DNA of 64,000 nucleotides from Macrobrachium rosenbergii (taxonomy: Eukaryota > Arthropoda > Malacostraca > Decapoda > Palaemonidae), in contig NC_089742.1 of assembly GCF_040412425.1 (NCBI RefSeq), positions 71,377,506-71,441,505 on the forward strand. The letters are read 5' to 3'. A program made the translations under genes and the position numbers. The notes below the pieces were generated by a model. That model was not told the DNA's origin and did not search any database. It saw nothing but the letters and a program-made list of their open reading frames with translations. Below are positions 12,628-23,279 of this stretch, in pieces. Position 1 is the stretch's first letter, and every line of letters begins with the position of its first letter.

Positions 12628-12792
12628 GGATTTCAGAAGTCAGCTAACCTTGGGGACATATCTTGGTCTGTTATGCCCAAGGTGAAATCTCTGAAAAGAA
12701 GGACTTACCAAAGTCCTCTAGACCTCAAAGGTCTAATCCGCCAGCTCCCTCTAGGTCGTCACTGGGTCCCAAACCGGTGGCGTCCTCAATAA

Positions 12793-13666
12793 AACTACTC
12801 CCTCTTCTAAGGGTCGAGGTCCAGAGATTCAAAGGCTAAGCCCCCACAGCCTAGCTTTGACTCTGAGGCCTTTGTCGAACTGCTGATGCAGAGGATCAAC
12901 TCAAGGTAGAAGCTAGGCTACAAGATCTTTCGACTCAGCTTGTCACAAGCTTGCAGACCTCGGAGAGTCAGTGCTGTCATTGGCACAAAAGGTGCAGGCC
13001 CAGGAAAGCTTGCTCTCCGGATTCATTCGATCGAAGCAGCACAACAATCACATGTTGTCCCCGATGCCTCCAAACTGCCCCCCTTTGATAAGGGAAACAT
13101 GTGGCGGCTGGCCCCGCATGCTCCCCTGCATAATGGCACACTGACTATTGAGGGTTTGGGCACTCGTCATCTGGAAGAACTGGAGTTCTTTCCAGCCGAC
13201 CTAGTGCCTCCCTATCCAGGCTTTGCCAGGTTAACTGAGGAAGCCTGGATTATGGTCTGATAAGGTCCCTAAAGAAACAGTCATTTTCCCAGGGACCAAG
13301 CTCAATCCACCCTAATCGCACTCTCACCGACTGCGAGTGTGAGAACACGAAACTTACTCCCTTTAAGGGAAGTTTCACGATGTTCTCCGTGGTTCCCTAC
13401 CCCTGCGACTAAGATTGCAGAGCTGACCCTCCAGGCTGGGATAGATAGCAAGCCATCCAGATCCTACTTCCCTTCTCTTCCCGGAGATTCGGAGTGTTGG
13501 TTGGGAGCTCTGGCAACTAAGATTGATCCAGTGTACCTCCACCCTGTTCAGCGAGCATCTTCCCAGAATTCCGGAGGCTCTGCTCAAGGCGGAGTTTGAG
13601 GCTAAGTGCAGGTTGAGTCGCTCCTGCATTCCATCACCATCTCAGAGGTAACGGCATTAGCTTATA
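12793..13666 (+). pseudogene. DIRS element A ORF1, frameshifted middle part
   Basis: Short open pieces in alternating frames continue the gag-like protein. One reads ARLQDLSTQLVTSLQTSES at about 12907-12965, a likely coiled coil. Others cover 12940-13260 and 13339-13599. Several small indels are needed to join them. No separate gene is implied. Confidence 0.5.
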
Positions 13667-14311
13667 ATGACGAACCTGTTTCAGGTCCTCACGAAGTCGT
13701 TATTGGCGTCCTTCCAATCGGACCTTTATGACTTTGTGGTTGCGAGACAGAACTGCCGGAAACACATCTTCGCAGACGCCACCATCAGGCATGAGCCCAA
13801 TAGACTCATGAAGAGCTCTATCTGGGGACCTAACCTCTTCCCAGAGGATGAGGTCAATAATGTTATGGCAGAGGCAACTAGAGTGAACCAGAGTCTTCGC
13901 TCTTGCTGGGGCCTTCCTTTCAAAAGGAAGTTCTCTGAGACCTCCGGACCTCAACCTAAGGAAAGGAAAAGGTTCAGGAGATTCCAGGGCTATAAGAAAC
14001 CTCAGGCTCAAACAGTGCTTCAGGCGGTACCGGTCTCACAGATCAGCCAGCCTTCTACATCCAAGTCACAACCTCAGCAGCAGTTCGTACTGATGCAGCC
14101 GGCTCAGCAAGCTTCTGCTCCGCCAGCCTTCGTGACATCCCCAGCTTTCAACGCCTCGTTTGAAAGCCAAGGGGCGTTTCGGGGCTACAATAGGTGTGCG
14201 AGGGGAAGCAGGGCTAGAGCTGCCTACAGAGGTAGAGCAGCATCCAGACCTCTCTCATGTGGAAGAGGAGGCTGTGGAAGCAGAGGAAGTAAGGCCTCTC
14301 CCAATCAATGA
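13667..14311 (+). pseudogene. DIRS element A ORF1, C-terminal part
   Basis: Open for 214 codons. The first 90 residues (FQSDLYDFVVARQNCRKH, then FADATIRHEPNRLMKSSIWG) are the most gene-like part of ORF1. They are followed by a Gln/Pro/Ser-rich tail and an Arg/Gly-rich C-terminus (about residues 170-205) suitable for RNA binding. The open frame at 14160-14504 overlaps it in another frame and is a shadow. It is the C-terminal continuation of the gag-like protein. Confidence 0.65.
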
Positions 14312-14353
14312 GACCCCACAGGTAGGCGGGAGATTATATCTCTTCATGGACCA

Positions 14354-16120
14354 TTGGACCTTCAGCCCATGGGCCCACGGCATAATCTCCAAAGGACTGG
14401 GATGGAGCTGGAGCAAGGGCCTCCTCCCGCCAGTCAGATTCCATCAACATCCATCCAAAGACTCACTGGACTTTGCAAAGAACTTCTGCAAAAGAAGGCA
14501 ATAAAGAAAGTCAGACGCTTGAAATTTCAAGGCTGTCTGTTCAGTGTCCCGAAGAAAGACTCAGACAAACAAAGAGTAATTCTGGACCTGTCTCGTCTCA
14601 ACTTATACATTCAATGCGACAAGTTTCGCATGCTTACAATCTCGCAGGCGGACCCTACTTCCCGTGGGGCCATCACCACCTCTATAGATCTTTCAGACGC
14701 TTATTATCACGTCCCAATTGCGAGAAACTTCTCCCCTTACCTAGGGTTCAGACTAGGAAAACAAGCATATTCGTTCAGAGTCATGCCATTCGGGCTCAAC
14801 ATAGCACCCAGAATCTTTACTAAACTGGCAGAGACAGTAGTCCAAGAGCTACGGGCCCAAGGGATTATGCTGGCTGCATATCTGGACGATTGGATAATTT
14901 GGGCATCCAACGTCAAGGAATGTCGAAAAGCAACTTTCACAGTAATCAACTTCTTGGAATACTTGGGTTTCCAAATAAACAGGAAGAAATCCCGTCTAGT
15001 TCCGGCGGCTCAATTTCAGTGGTTGGGAATCCAGTGGGACCTAAACACACACAAACTGTCACTTCCGCCAGCCAAAAGGAAGGAAATAGCCAAAGCTACC
15101 AGACAGTTCCTCAAAAACAAAAGAGCCTCTCGTCCCACCCAGGAAAGAGTTCTAGGCTCTCTTCAGTTCGCTTCAGTAACAGACTTGCTACTAAAAGCCA
15201 AACTGAAGGATATAAACAGGGTATGGCAGAAACGAGCCAACAGCAGAAACAGGGACAAGCTGTCTCTGATTCCGCAGATATTGAGGAAGAGGCTTCGACC
15301 ATGGTCGACAGTCAAGAGTTTGGCAAGGTCAGTGCCTCTTCAATTTCCCCCTCCATCACTAGTGATCCATACAGATGCTTCCCTAAGCGGATGGGGAGGA
15401 TACTCCCAACACAAGAAAGTATTCCGCCAGTTCCATATCAACATTCTAGAGGCAATGGCAGTATTTCTAACATTAAAGAAACTGCATCCAGCCAGACAGA
15501 TTCACATCAGACTGGTGCTGGACAGTGCAGTAGTGGTGCATTGCCTAAACAGAGGGGGCTCCAAATCGAGCCATATCAATCAAGTAATGATTGCAATTTT
15601 CTCTCTGGCAAGGAAACATCTTTGGCACCTGTCAGCTACCCACCTGGCAGGTGTTCGGAATGTCATTGCAGATTCACTGTCCAGGACAACCCCGCTGGAG
15701 TCGGAATGGTCCTTGGACATGACGTCGTTCGAGTGGATTTGTCTTCAGGTACCGGGTCTCCAGGTAGACCTGTTTGCCACAGAGAGCAACCACAAGCTTC
15801 CGTGTTACGTTGCTCCCAATCTAGATCCTCTAGCTCATTCCACAGATGCGATGTCAATCAACTGGAACAGATGGCAAAGGATCTATCTGTTTCCACCAAT
15901 AAACCTGTTGATGAAAGTTTTACACAAACTCAGATCATTCAAAGGTCAAGTAGCACTTGTGGCACCCAACTGGCCGAAGAGCAGTTGGTTTCCTTTACTG
16001 CTAGAGTTGAAGCTCCGGCACAAACAGATCCCCAATCCAAGATTGACACAAGTAGTGCAAACTCGGACTGTGCCAGCTTCCTCAAGAATTCTGAATGCCC
16101 TAGCTTTATGGACTTCATGA
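14354..16120 (+). CDS. DIRS RT / RNase H / methyltransferase polyprotein
   Basis: Open 588-codon frame with all expected DIRS domains. The reverse transcriptase (about residues 40-300) has S-IDLSDAYYHVPI with Asp112, MPFGL at 144-148 and the catalytic YLDD at 176-179 (14879-14890). RNase H (about 335-445) keeps Asp341 (HTDAS), Glu366 (NILEA), Asp390 (LDSA) and Asp440 (NVIADSLSR). The DIRS-type Dam-like methyltransferase domain (about 463-555) shows VDLFAT, DP at 491-492, FPP at 513-515 and PNWPKSSWFP. The protein copies element RNA into the circular DNA intermediate. The start codon is not certain, since translation may continue from ORF1 in another frame. From 14890 on, the +2 frame is also open and encodes the recombinase ORF. 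Confidence 0.88.
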   Translation: MDLQPMGPRHNLQRTGMELEQGPPPASQIPSTSIQRLTGLCKELLQKKAIKKVRRLKFQGCLFSVPKKDSDKQRVILDLSRLNLYIQCDKFRMLTISQADPTSRGAITTSIDLSDAYYHVPIARNFSPYLGFRLGKQAYSFRVMPFGLNIAPRIFTKLAETVVQELRAQGIMLAAYLDDWIIWASNVKECRKATFTVINFLEYLGFQINRKKSRLVPAAQFQWLGIQWDLNTHKLSLPPAKRKEIAKATRQFLKNKRASRPTQERVLGSLQFASVTDLLLKAKLKDINRVWQKRANSRNRDKLSLIPQILRKRLRPWSTVKSLARSVPLQFPPPSLVIHTDASLSGWGGYSQHKKVFRQFHINILEAMAVFLTLKKLHPARQIHIRLVLDSAVVVHCLNRGGSKSSHINQVMIAIFSLARKHLWHLSATHLAGVRNVIADSLSRTTPLESEWSLDMTSFEWICLQVPGLQVDLFATESNHKLPCYVAPNLDPLAHSTDAMSINWNRWQRIYLFPPINLLMKVLHKLRSFKGQVALVAPNWPKSSWFPLLLELKLRHKQIPNPRLTQVVQTRTVPASSRILNALALWTS

Positions 16121-17094
16121 AGTTTGCAGCGCAGAAAGACGCTAACATTGACCCTCTTAATACACTGTTCATAGAATCAGATAAGAGGGAATCTACTCTC
16201 AGACAGTATGACTCAGCAGTTAAAAAGTTAGCATTATTTCTGAGGGAATCTGAAGCTCATGAAATGACCACGAACCTAGCAATCTCTTTCTTCAGATCAT
16301 TATTTGAGAAAGGATTGGCAACTAGTACTATTACTACAACAAAATCTGCTTTAAGAAAAATATTTTTACATGGCTTTAATATTAACCTTACAGACTCATA
16401 TTTTTCATCAATTCCTAAAGCATGTGCTCGTCTTAGACCAGCAACCCATCCACACACGGTTTCCTGGTACTTAAATGACGTACTTAAATTGGCATCAGAC
16501 ACTGATAACGAATTATGGTCATACCTGAGTCTGTTAAGGAAAACGTTATTCCTAGTAAGTCTAGCCTCAGGAGCTAGAATTTCTGAACTGTCTGCTCTTT
16601 CTAGAGAGCCGAATCATGTTGATTTCCTCCCGTCAGGTGAAGTTCTGTTGTCTCCGGACCTCAGTTTTCTAGCAAAGAATGAGGATCCACAAAATAGATG
16701 GTCTCCTTGGAAGATTATTCCCCTTCCACAGGATCTGTCTTTATGTCCAGTCAATACTTTAAAAGCTTATTTAAATAGAACTTCTAAGAGAATTTCAGGC
16801 CCTCTTTTTGTTAGGGAAAATGGAGGTACCATTTCCTTAAAGGCCATCAGGTAACAAATTCTTTATTTTATTAAACAGGCAAACCCCGATTCAGTACCTC
16901 GGGTACATGATATTCAAGCGGTGGCCACCTCAGCTAACTATTTCCATAACATGAATTTTGATGACCTTAAAAGGTATACGGGCTGGAAATCACCAACAGT
17001 ATTTAAACGCCACTATCTTAAGTCCCTAGAGGCTCTTAAATATTCCACAGTAGCTGCAGGAAGTATTGTTCCTCCTGGTCCAGCTCAAGACTAG
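14890..17094 (+). pseudogene. DIRS tyrosine recombinase ORF (one stop, one active-site change)
   Basis: Open from 14890 to 16854, then a TAA at 16852-16854, after which the same frame stays open to TAG at 17092. Recombinase similarity begins at about 16100, and the upstream part is overprinted on the RT ORF. A core-binding region lies at about 16190-16420 (STLRQYDSAVKKL). The catalytic part has box I Arg in SGARISEL (AGA, 16576-16578) and the nucleophile Tyr in KRHYLKSL (TAT, 17014-17016). Box II reads HDIQ at 16906-16917 where HxxR is expected, so the second catalytic Arg is lost. The enzyme would integrate the circular DNA intermediate. With the stop and the R-to-Q change this copy should be inactive. 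Confidence 0.82.
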
Positions 17095-17454
17095 TTTATG
17101 TAACTTCTTTGTCCTTTTGGTTTGTAATCCTCGTTTACCTATTGGTATATTCTCTAGCCTACCTGCCTCGCTTGCTTGCCCTGCTTCTAGCCTTTAGGTC
17201 AGGCCTGCTTCACAGCCTGACTCCTACCCGTACCGTGGATATCCTGTTTTCAATCATAACTTGTTAGCCTTAAGTGTCTTGGTATTGGTTATTTTATAAT
17301 TTTTAGACTGTGTGCCTTATAGTTTTGATTATGTTGTTGATCTTATAATTTGGGACTATTAAAACAGTAATTTTTCTCTTAGTTTTATTTAGCTCCATTA
17401 AGGTAATCTTTGGGGCATACCACCAAGCTCTTGTATGGCTGATTCTCTGTTACT

Positions 17455-17544
17455 ATTTCACTGGGTGACACAGGTCGAGCCCAGAAAAGGGATTTTGACA
17501 AAGGAAAAATCTATTTCTGGGGGAAGACCTGTGTCACCCAGTGA
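17455..17544 (+). repeat. Element A internal complementary region (ICR)
   Basis: The first part (17455-17487) is the reverse complement of the element's left end (9801-9833). The second part (17488-17544) is the reverse complement of its right end (about 17867-17921). The two end copies side by side are the DIRS hallmark, thought to template circularisation of the cDNA. Confidence 0.92.
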
Positions 17545-17605
17545 CCCATCCCTGCACTTCCTTTCCCACCCGGGTGGTATACCAAGCTTGGTGGGTGCTA
17601 ATATT

Positions 17606-17876
17606 GGGATGAAAATGGCGGTCGCGTAGGGTATCTAGTGGGTGAGCGGGAGGCAATCTTTGGTACGGCTCACCCAAATTTGGGGCTTTGAGAATAGAGA
17701 GATCTATAGGATGAAGACCTGTGATAGTGGTGTCCACTCACCCCTAGTGCATACCAACACCATTATGGTGCTCGACCCGGGGGTAGTAACCCCAGCATTG
17801 TGGATAGCTTTTTCTCTGGTATATTTAGCAATAGTTATACCTAGAAATGTGTGCTATTGGAACCATTTCACTGGGT
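17606..17876 (+). repeat. Element A right inverted terminal repeat
   Basis: Reverse complement of 9815-10090 with about seven mismatches counted by eye. The 78-codon frames found in both ITRs, on opposite strands, are a by-product of this symmetry. Confidence 0.95.
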
Positions 17877-17925
17877 GACACAGGTTTTCCCCCAGAAATA
17901 GATTTTTCCTTTGTCAAAATCAATC

Positions 17926-19540
17926 CCTTTTTTGTTTCATTTCCCTTAAAAATGGTGAGGAATTTATTTGTTTGCATGGTTTCTTTTATCAGAGTTGCTA
18001 GTTTAACCCTACTTAATGTTAATTTGCACAATTTGTCTAGGCCAAATAAATGTATACACTCGTAAATCTACAAACTGTAATAGGATGACAAATTCATTTG
18101 CAAAAACATAGAGCAAACAATTTTTCGATTGCTTATCTTGTGGTGTTGTGTGTTTATCATTATCATTGGTTGGTAGAGTGAACCACTTTTTTTCTGTGTA
18201 ACCCTATCCGTACCTCAACAGTTTTGGTGGTGACAATAATCACAGAACATTCGTGTATGGATTAAGGAAAATGAAAGTGTGATCAACACAGAGCATTGGT
18301 GAAGTAGTAGTAAAAGTATATGCTTCATATGTCATGTCACGAGAGACAGAGAGGAAAATAAGTTGAATGCATCAGAGGCTAAAAGGGTTTAATCCTAAAA
18401 TAAGTGAACCTCACCAAGTAAGTAGTTCCTGCCTGATGCAGGAAGGGGATTTTGTCTCCCTGGACCCTTTGAACTTACATAACCTCATCTAAGAAATGAG
18501 TTCTACCTGACTTTTGGGATTTGCTTCTTATCATATAAGATGCTATGGCATACCTGACCCAGGGCTTTGCAAGGATAATAAAGATGCTTTTAAAATTATG
18601 GATATATATGTTATGAACCATTTTGTATGGTATTGAAGAATTTATTATTGTGGCTGATGGAAACCATGTTTAAATTCCAAGGAAACCTGAATAGAATAAT
18701 AAGTCCGAACAACATAACTCACTGGCACCTCAACTTAACAGGCAATTAGGTTGTCTGCCCTCCTGGTAACAAAATCCACTAAGTAACAAAGGTTGGTTTA
18801 TTGCCAACACAGCACAGTACCCTCTCTTAGGGGTACAGTGAACAGCGATTCCATATAAGCTTATCAGCTTGCTTCTAAAAATGTACATACAGTACAGTAC
18901 TTTAGGCTTAGCCTAACAAAAACATAGCCAATTGCAGTACTGTACAGTAATTTAGTTCTCCCTACTTAACAGGCGTGGTTACAAGATATGTGAAATATAT
19001 TAAAATAATGCTATTTAGACCCCCCCCCCCCCCCGCTCTCTCTCTCTCTCTCTCTCTCTCGTAAAGAATTTGGCATTTGCCCTCAATCACAAATGTTCCC
19101 TTATCCTCTTTTCCTGCCAGGAGCAACCAAATTTGCCGAACAGCAGTACCAATATGCAGTAAATGTACCTCATTGTTGAACTTCTCAGCTCCAGAGATCC
19201 TTTATTCCTCATGGTGCTGGACTGTGGAAGACTCTCTCTGAAGATGTGCAAATGGAACCTCAAAAGTTCAAGTGGAGATGCAATGCTTTACTACCCTGAA
19301 ACAATTCTCCTTGTACTGTATTCTGATAATTTACCTAAATTTTTATCTATTTATTTATTAATAAGTTAATTTGTTTTTTATTTTCTTTCTGTATTTCCCT
19401 TACCTTCTGTTACTTCTTTTTAATGAACACCATATTCTTTAGAAGTTTGAGATTCAAATTAGTGGCCCCTGTGGGTTTGTTCCATATGAATAGGGTTCAT
19501 CTTCTGAATAATAATAATAATAATAATCTTTCTGTCATGC
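17926..19540. other. SKA2 intron 1 between elements A and B
   Basis: No exon recognised. AT-rich, with short GTACAGTAC-type palindromes near 18890-18950 and a C-tract/CT microsatellite listed separately. Confidence 0.5.
19020..19060. repeat. Poly-C tract and (CT)n
   Basis: About 15 C residues, a G, then about 12 CT units. Confidence 0.95.
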
Positions 19541-19544
19541 TTGT

Positions 19545-19680
19545 ATAGATAGACACTTTCCCCAAAAGTGGGCGGGGCTAGTCACCTACCCAAATCAAAA
19601 GTAGTGCTACTGCAGATTTCAAAATTTTAGCTGTCGTATGAGTTGAAACTAATAAGTGTAATTATTTGGTAAGTATATAT
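19545..19680 (-). repeat. Extra DIRS-type ITR abutting element B
   Basis: Read on the minus strand, this matches the element B left ITR: ACTTACCAA-TAATTA, TTTCAACTCA-ACGGC-like, GCAGTAGCACT, and CCCGCCCACTTTTGGGGAA against CTGCCCACTTTCGGGAAAG. It is a diverged terminal repeat in the opposite orientation, meeting the B left ITR head to head at about 19,680. It is probably the right end of another copy, or a relic of a circle junction. Confidence 0.65.
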
Positions 19681-19865
19681 AAAACTTTATTTTATAATAT
19701 ATACTTACCAAGTAATTATCTAGCTATAAGTTTCTACTTTAAACGGCAGCCTAAGATTTGAATATTCGCAGCAGCACTCTCTTGTCTTGGTGCAGGTAAG
19801 TGGTCTGCCCACTTTCGGGAAAGAATAGGTACAACGTAGCTGAAGAGCTCAGTTTGTTTCTGCCG
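19681..19865 (+). repeat. Element B left inverted terminal repeat
   Basis: Reverse complement of about 25735-25925, with more mismatches than the ITR pair of element A, so B is older. Confidence 0.88.
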
Positions 19866-20042
19866 CTTGATGACTGAACATCAGTTGTTCAGCAGCTTTG
19901 TTTTGTTAATTCAGGAGTAGTTTCACCGGATGGTTTGGTTGTCTATTGAAGGATTTTGTGAAGTATTCTTTCATTTGGTAGCCTTTGAGCTATATTTTCA
20001 TAGCTTAGCTTTTTTCAATTTTTTGGACTGATTTGGATTATT

Positions 20043-20240
20043 ATGTCAGACACGAGTGTGACCAGTAACCAGTATTGCAGCAATGGCTGTAATACTAGCT
20101 TGACTTCATTTAAATATGACGAACATTCTATTTGTTTTCACTGCTGTGGACAAGTATGTTCCCCCAACTTGACTTGCGAGGAATGTAAGGATTGGGACGT
20201 AAGCAAATGGAAAGTGTTGACCAGTCATTTGGATAATTAG
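20043..20240 (+). pseudogene. Element B ORF1 start (zinc-cluster protein)
   Basis: Sixty-five codons from ATG at 20043. Residues 12-52 hold a Cys/His cluster: CSNGC, then HSICFHCCGQVC and CEEC. It is the counterpart of the cysteine-rich start of ORF1 in elements A and C. A stop at 20238 cuts it. The gag-like sequence resumes in other frames at 20297. Confidence 0.6.
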
Positions 20241-20296
20241 GGAAAGCTAGGCTTAGGAAAGTATCCTCTACCCCTAAACCAGCTTTTTCGACATCT

Positions 20297-21960
20297 TTGA
20301 CTTCTCATTCCCCGATTCCTACTTCTCTCACTTTTCCTACAACTCCGTTACCTGGCTCCTTTCCCTCTGAACTTAGTGCCTTCACCAGTCTCAGAGTTCG
20401 GATGGGTAAGAAATTCGACGCTTTAGTAAGTACTGTTGCTCAGATAGGAACTTCTGTAAGAGTTCTTTTGGACAAAGCAAGTGCAAGTGTCAATGCAAGT
20501 GCTGGTGTTAGTGTTGTGGAGGGGATGGCTACTTGTCCCACTGATGCTCCTTAGACAGAGGTCCCTGCCAAACTCCCCTGCACCTGGGAGGAGGCAAACT
20601 GTAAGTCCAAGGGAGGTCGGTGGGGTTTGCCCATGAGTAGTTTCCTTAGCCAAACCTCTTGAGGTTTCCCAGATTTCAGCAACCAAATGCTGGAAAGGTG
20701 TCCAATTGGATCACACCTTATCTTCCAGTGGTTCGGATTCTGAACCCAAAGGACAGGGTCAACGTTTTCAGGAGTCTTCTAGGCCTTTGAAGAGGCATGT
20801 TGTGGACATGCATCCAGCGGTACCTCGTAACTGCCATAAGGATCAAGAGCCCTCTTGCAGCTATTGGGACAACAGAGAGCTCCCATTGGTTCGTAAGTGC
20901 CCATTGGCTTGTAAGCGTCCAGTGGCTCCCAAGTGCCAATTGGCTCCTAAGCACGCTTTGGGATCTCCCTCTCCCATTGGATCCGAGCTCCCATTGGCTC
21001 ATAAGCCCTGCTGCAGGTTCAGTTCGTGCCATAGCTCCAGACATTCCGTTGACTCCCAGCTCTCCAGGATTGAAACACGAGTCTGAGGCTTCAGATTCAG
21101 ATGTCCCTATTGCTGCAGGTCAACCTGTTTTGGTGCCATCTGTGTCACAGATCCCCAAGGCCATGTCCTCTTCACCTGTCGCTGATCGCACAAAGTCTGC
21201 AAGTACATCAGCACCCCAAAACTCTTCTTTGCTTCCCATTCACCAATATTTGGACAACATCCTGGAACGGTTGAAGAAACCCTCATCTTCGAAACCAGAA
21301 GAACTGCAGCAAGATTTGGCACTTTCCACTGTATCTTCAGTAGAGGAGGAACCTGAACGAGAACAGCCTTCATCAGCTTATGCCTCATTATTGAATTATT
21401 TTCTGTTCTACTTCCCAACATATTTCTCCACCGCGGCCCCTTCTTCTCTGGGGTCAGCGTTCTTGTTACGTCAGTCCTCGAGCACCACTAGACTCCCGAA
21501 GGTGGCTCTCTCCATCTCGTCCAAGATGTCCAAGAAAACGTTGTCGGGGATCGACTCTTGGCTGTCTGAGAAGAGGGAGTTGGGCAAAGCTGTATTTTGT
21601 TCTCCTTCTCGGTTTTCCAAAAGGAGGTATGTATTTTGTACGACCGGGGAAGCTCCTTCCTTGGGAGTTTCTGTCTCCTCTCAAGGGGACTTCTCTGGTC
21701 TGATTGACCCTGCTCGTCATTTGGCCTTCTGATGCAGCAAAAGTTATGTTTTCGTCTTCTGAGCCTTACCACCTAGTTAGGGATATTTTTAAAGTATTCG
21801 AAATCTTCAGTTTCCTTGACTGGACAGTGGTTGCATTAACCAAGAAAATTGAGGATTGTTCATCCCTCCAACCCTCCAAGACAACTTTGCAGCAGACTGG
21901 CTTGGAGTCCTGTCGTGTGTGGACAAGGCGATTTGAGATGGGCCACAGGAGTTAGCTGCT
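20297..21960 (+). pseudogene. Element B ORF1 (gag-like), interrupted remainder
   Basis: Open pieces in several frames (20297-20554, 20706-21086, 20797-21732) make up a Ser/Pro-rich protein. At about 20875-21010 the DNA contains roughly six degenerate 21-nt units (7 codons; a CCCATTGGCT-type core), giving a repeating peptide. Further on, around 21430-21730, the sequence is Ser/Arg-rich. No intact frame remains. It belongs to element B by position. Confidence 0.55.
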
Positions 21961-22387
21961 CATTTTTTGTCATGTATGCTGAAGGAAAGACATGTGGTGT
22001 TCTTTCACCACTAAAGGAGTGACACCATCCTAGAGATCTACTCTTCTTTTCACTCCTCTGAACAGTACCAGCCTTTTTCCTTGAACGACATTAGAGGGGG
22101 TAGCTATAGAATTCCAAAAGGTTACTTACAACTTGCTTCCGCAGTCGTCCAAGCAAACAATGAAATCTAACCAAACACCTGCAGTTTCATTTAATCCCCA
22201 GCCTTTCTCTCCTCTCCAGCCACGGCCCTTCTAAGGTAACAGAGGAAGAGCTTCTTCGCGCCCACTCACGAATCCCAGATCAGTTCACCCCATCAGCAAG
22301 AAGTCCTCTTCTAGACCAGTCTCTAGCAAGTGAGACTTCTGTCCTCCGTCTACCTGTGGGCACCAGACTCCCACACTTCTGGAGACA

Positions 22388-22951
22388 GTGGGAGGCCAGA
22401 TCGATAGAACCATGGGTACTACGGGTACTCAAGGAAGGATATGCGATTCCCTTCAAAGAGAGTCCACCTTTGTCGCCTGTGCCCTTCGCCTTCAAGGCGA
22501 ACTTGGTAGGCTCCGAGAGGTTTTCGGTCCTCTCTCAAAGGAAGTCACAGTTCTTCTCTACAAGAGAGCTGTAGAGGAGGTAGAAGACTTGTCATTGGAG
22601 GGGTTTTGCAACCGCCTCTTTGTAGTCCCCAAAACCTCCGGGGGTTGGAGGCTGGTCCTGGATGTAAGCGGTCTGAACAGCTTCGTCCAAACCACGAAGT
22701 TCAGGATGCAGACAAACAGCTCAGTTCTCGCTGCAATTTCCCAAGAAGATTGGATGGTCTCGATAGACATGAGAGATGCTTACTTTCATACTCCAATACG
22801 CCGGGATTCCAGAAAATTCCTGAGATTCATCTTTCAGGACAAAGTTTTCCAATTTAGGGCTCTATGCTTCAGATTGTCAACAGCCCTCAAGTCTTCACCA
22901 GGACTAATGGGTGTGAAAGTTTGTCTATATCTGGATGACTGGCTCCTATGA
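22388..22951 (+). pseudogene. Element B reverse transcriptase fragment
   Basis: Open for 187 codons. The RT signatures are GGWRLVLDVSGLN, MVSIDMRDAYFHTPI (first catalytic Asp) and VCLYLDDWLL (YLDD, about 22925-22936) close to the end. The block between them that carries the PFGL motif in element A is altered (CFRLSTAL) and shortened. A TGA at 22949 ends the frame. Thumb and RNase H follow in broken frames. Confidence 0.82.
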
Positions 22952-23279
22952 TCATCATCCCAAAAGAAGTGCACGGAAGACCTCAAAACCCTTCAGTTAG
23001 CCCGGAAGTGGGCATTTTAATCAACCAGGAAAAGTCCCAACTAGTCCATTCTTAGACAATAGCCTATTTGGGGATTAAGATTGGCTCTCGGGCTTTTTAG
23101 GTTTTTCTGTCAGAGAAGAGAGTACTATCATTCACCTAAAAAGTCCGTTAGAAAATTTTCTGAGTCTTCAGACCTGCTTTGCCAACAACTGGATGAGCCT
23201 GCTAGGGACTCTCTCCTCCATAGAGATGTTCGTTCCTTTGGTGATACTGCATGAGAGGCCTTTGCGGTTCTTTCTGAAG

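Larger units (their letters stand above)
11959..12792 (+). pseudogene. DIRS element A ORF1 (gag-like), N-terminal part
   Basis: Open for 277 codons from ATG at 11959. The first 50 residues hold a cysteine/histidine cluster (C-x4-C near the start, then CGHEVC-x3-HSSC and CEIC) that looks like a zinc-binding fold. A similar cluster opens the ORF1 of elements B and C. Two segments, 12130-12243 and 12553-12627, have perfect GTAAGT...pyrimidine-CAG intron signals, lie in phase 0, are multiples of three and contain no stop. The frame ends at 12792 and coding similarity continues in other frames, so the full ORF1 is frameshifted. The function is presumed RNA packaging, by analogy with other DIRS ORF1 products. 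Confidence 0.7.
9801..17925 (+). mobile_element. DIRS1-like retrotransposon, element A (nearly complete)
   Basis: About 8.1 kb bounded by inverted terminal repeats (left 9815-10090, right 17606-17876). Inside, in order: a leader, a gag-like ORF1 (11959 to about 14311, frameshifted), an RT/RNase H/methyltransferase ORF (14354-16120), an overlapping tyrosine recombinase ORF, and an internal complementary region at 17455-17544. Inverted termini plus an ICR, and a tyrosine recombinase instead of an integrase, define the DIRS1 group, which moves through a circular intermediate without target-site duplication. By eye the two ITRs differ at about seven of about 270 positions, so the insertion is fairly young. 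It lies in SKA2 intron 1 in sense orientation. Confidence 0.93.

Noticed and set aside
16851..16878. GTAACA...ACAG read as an intron removing the stop in the element A recombinase
   Set aside because: 28 nt is too short for a spliceosomal intron, and the sequence reads well as coding (QILYFIKQANP) apart from the single TAA, so a nonsense mutation is more likely.
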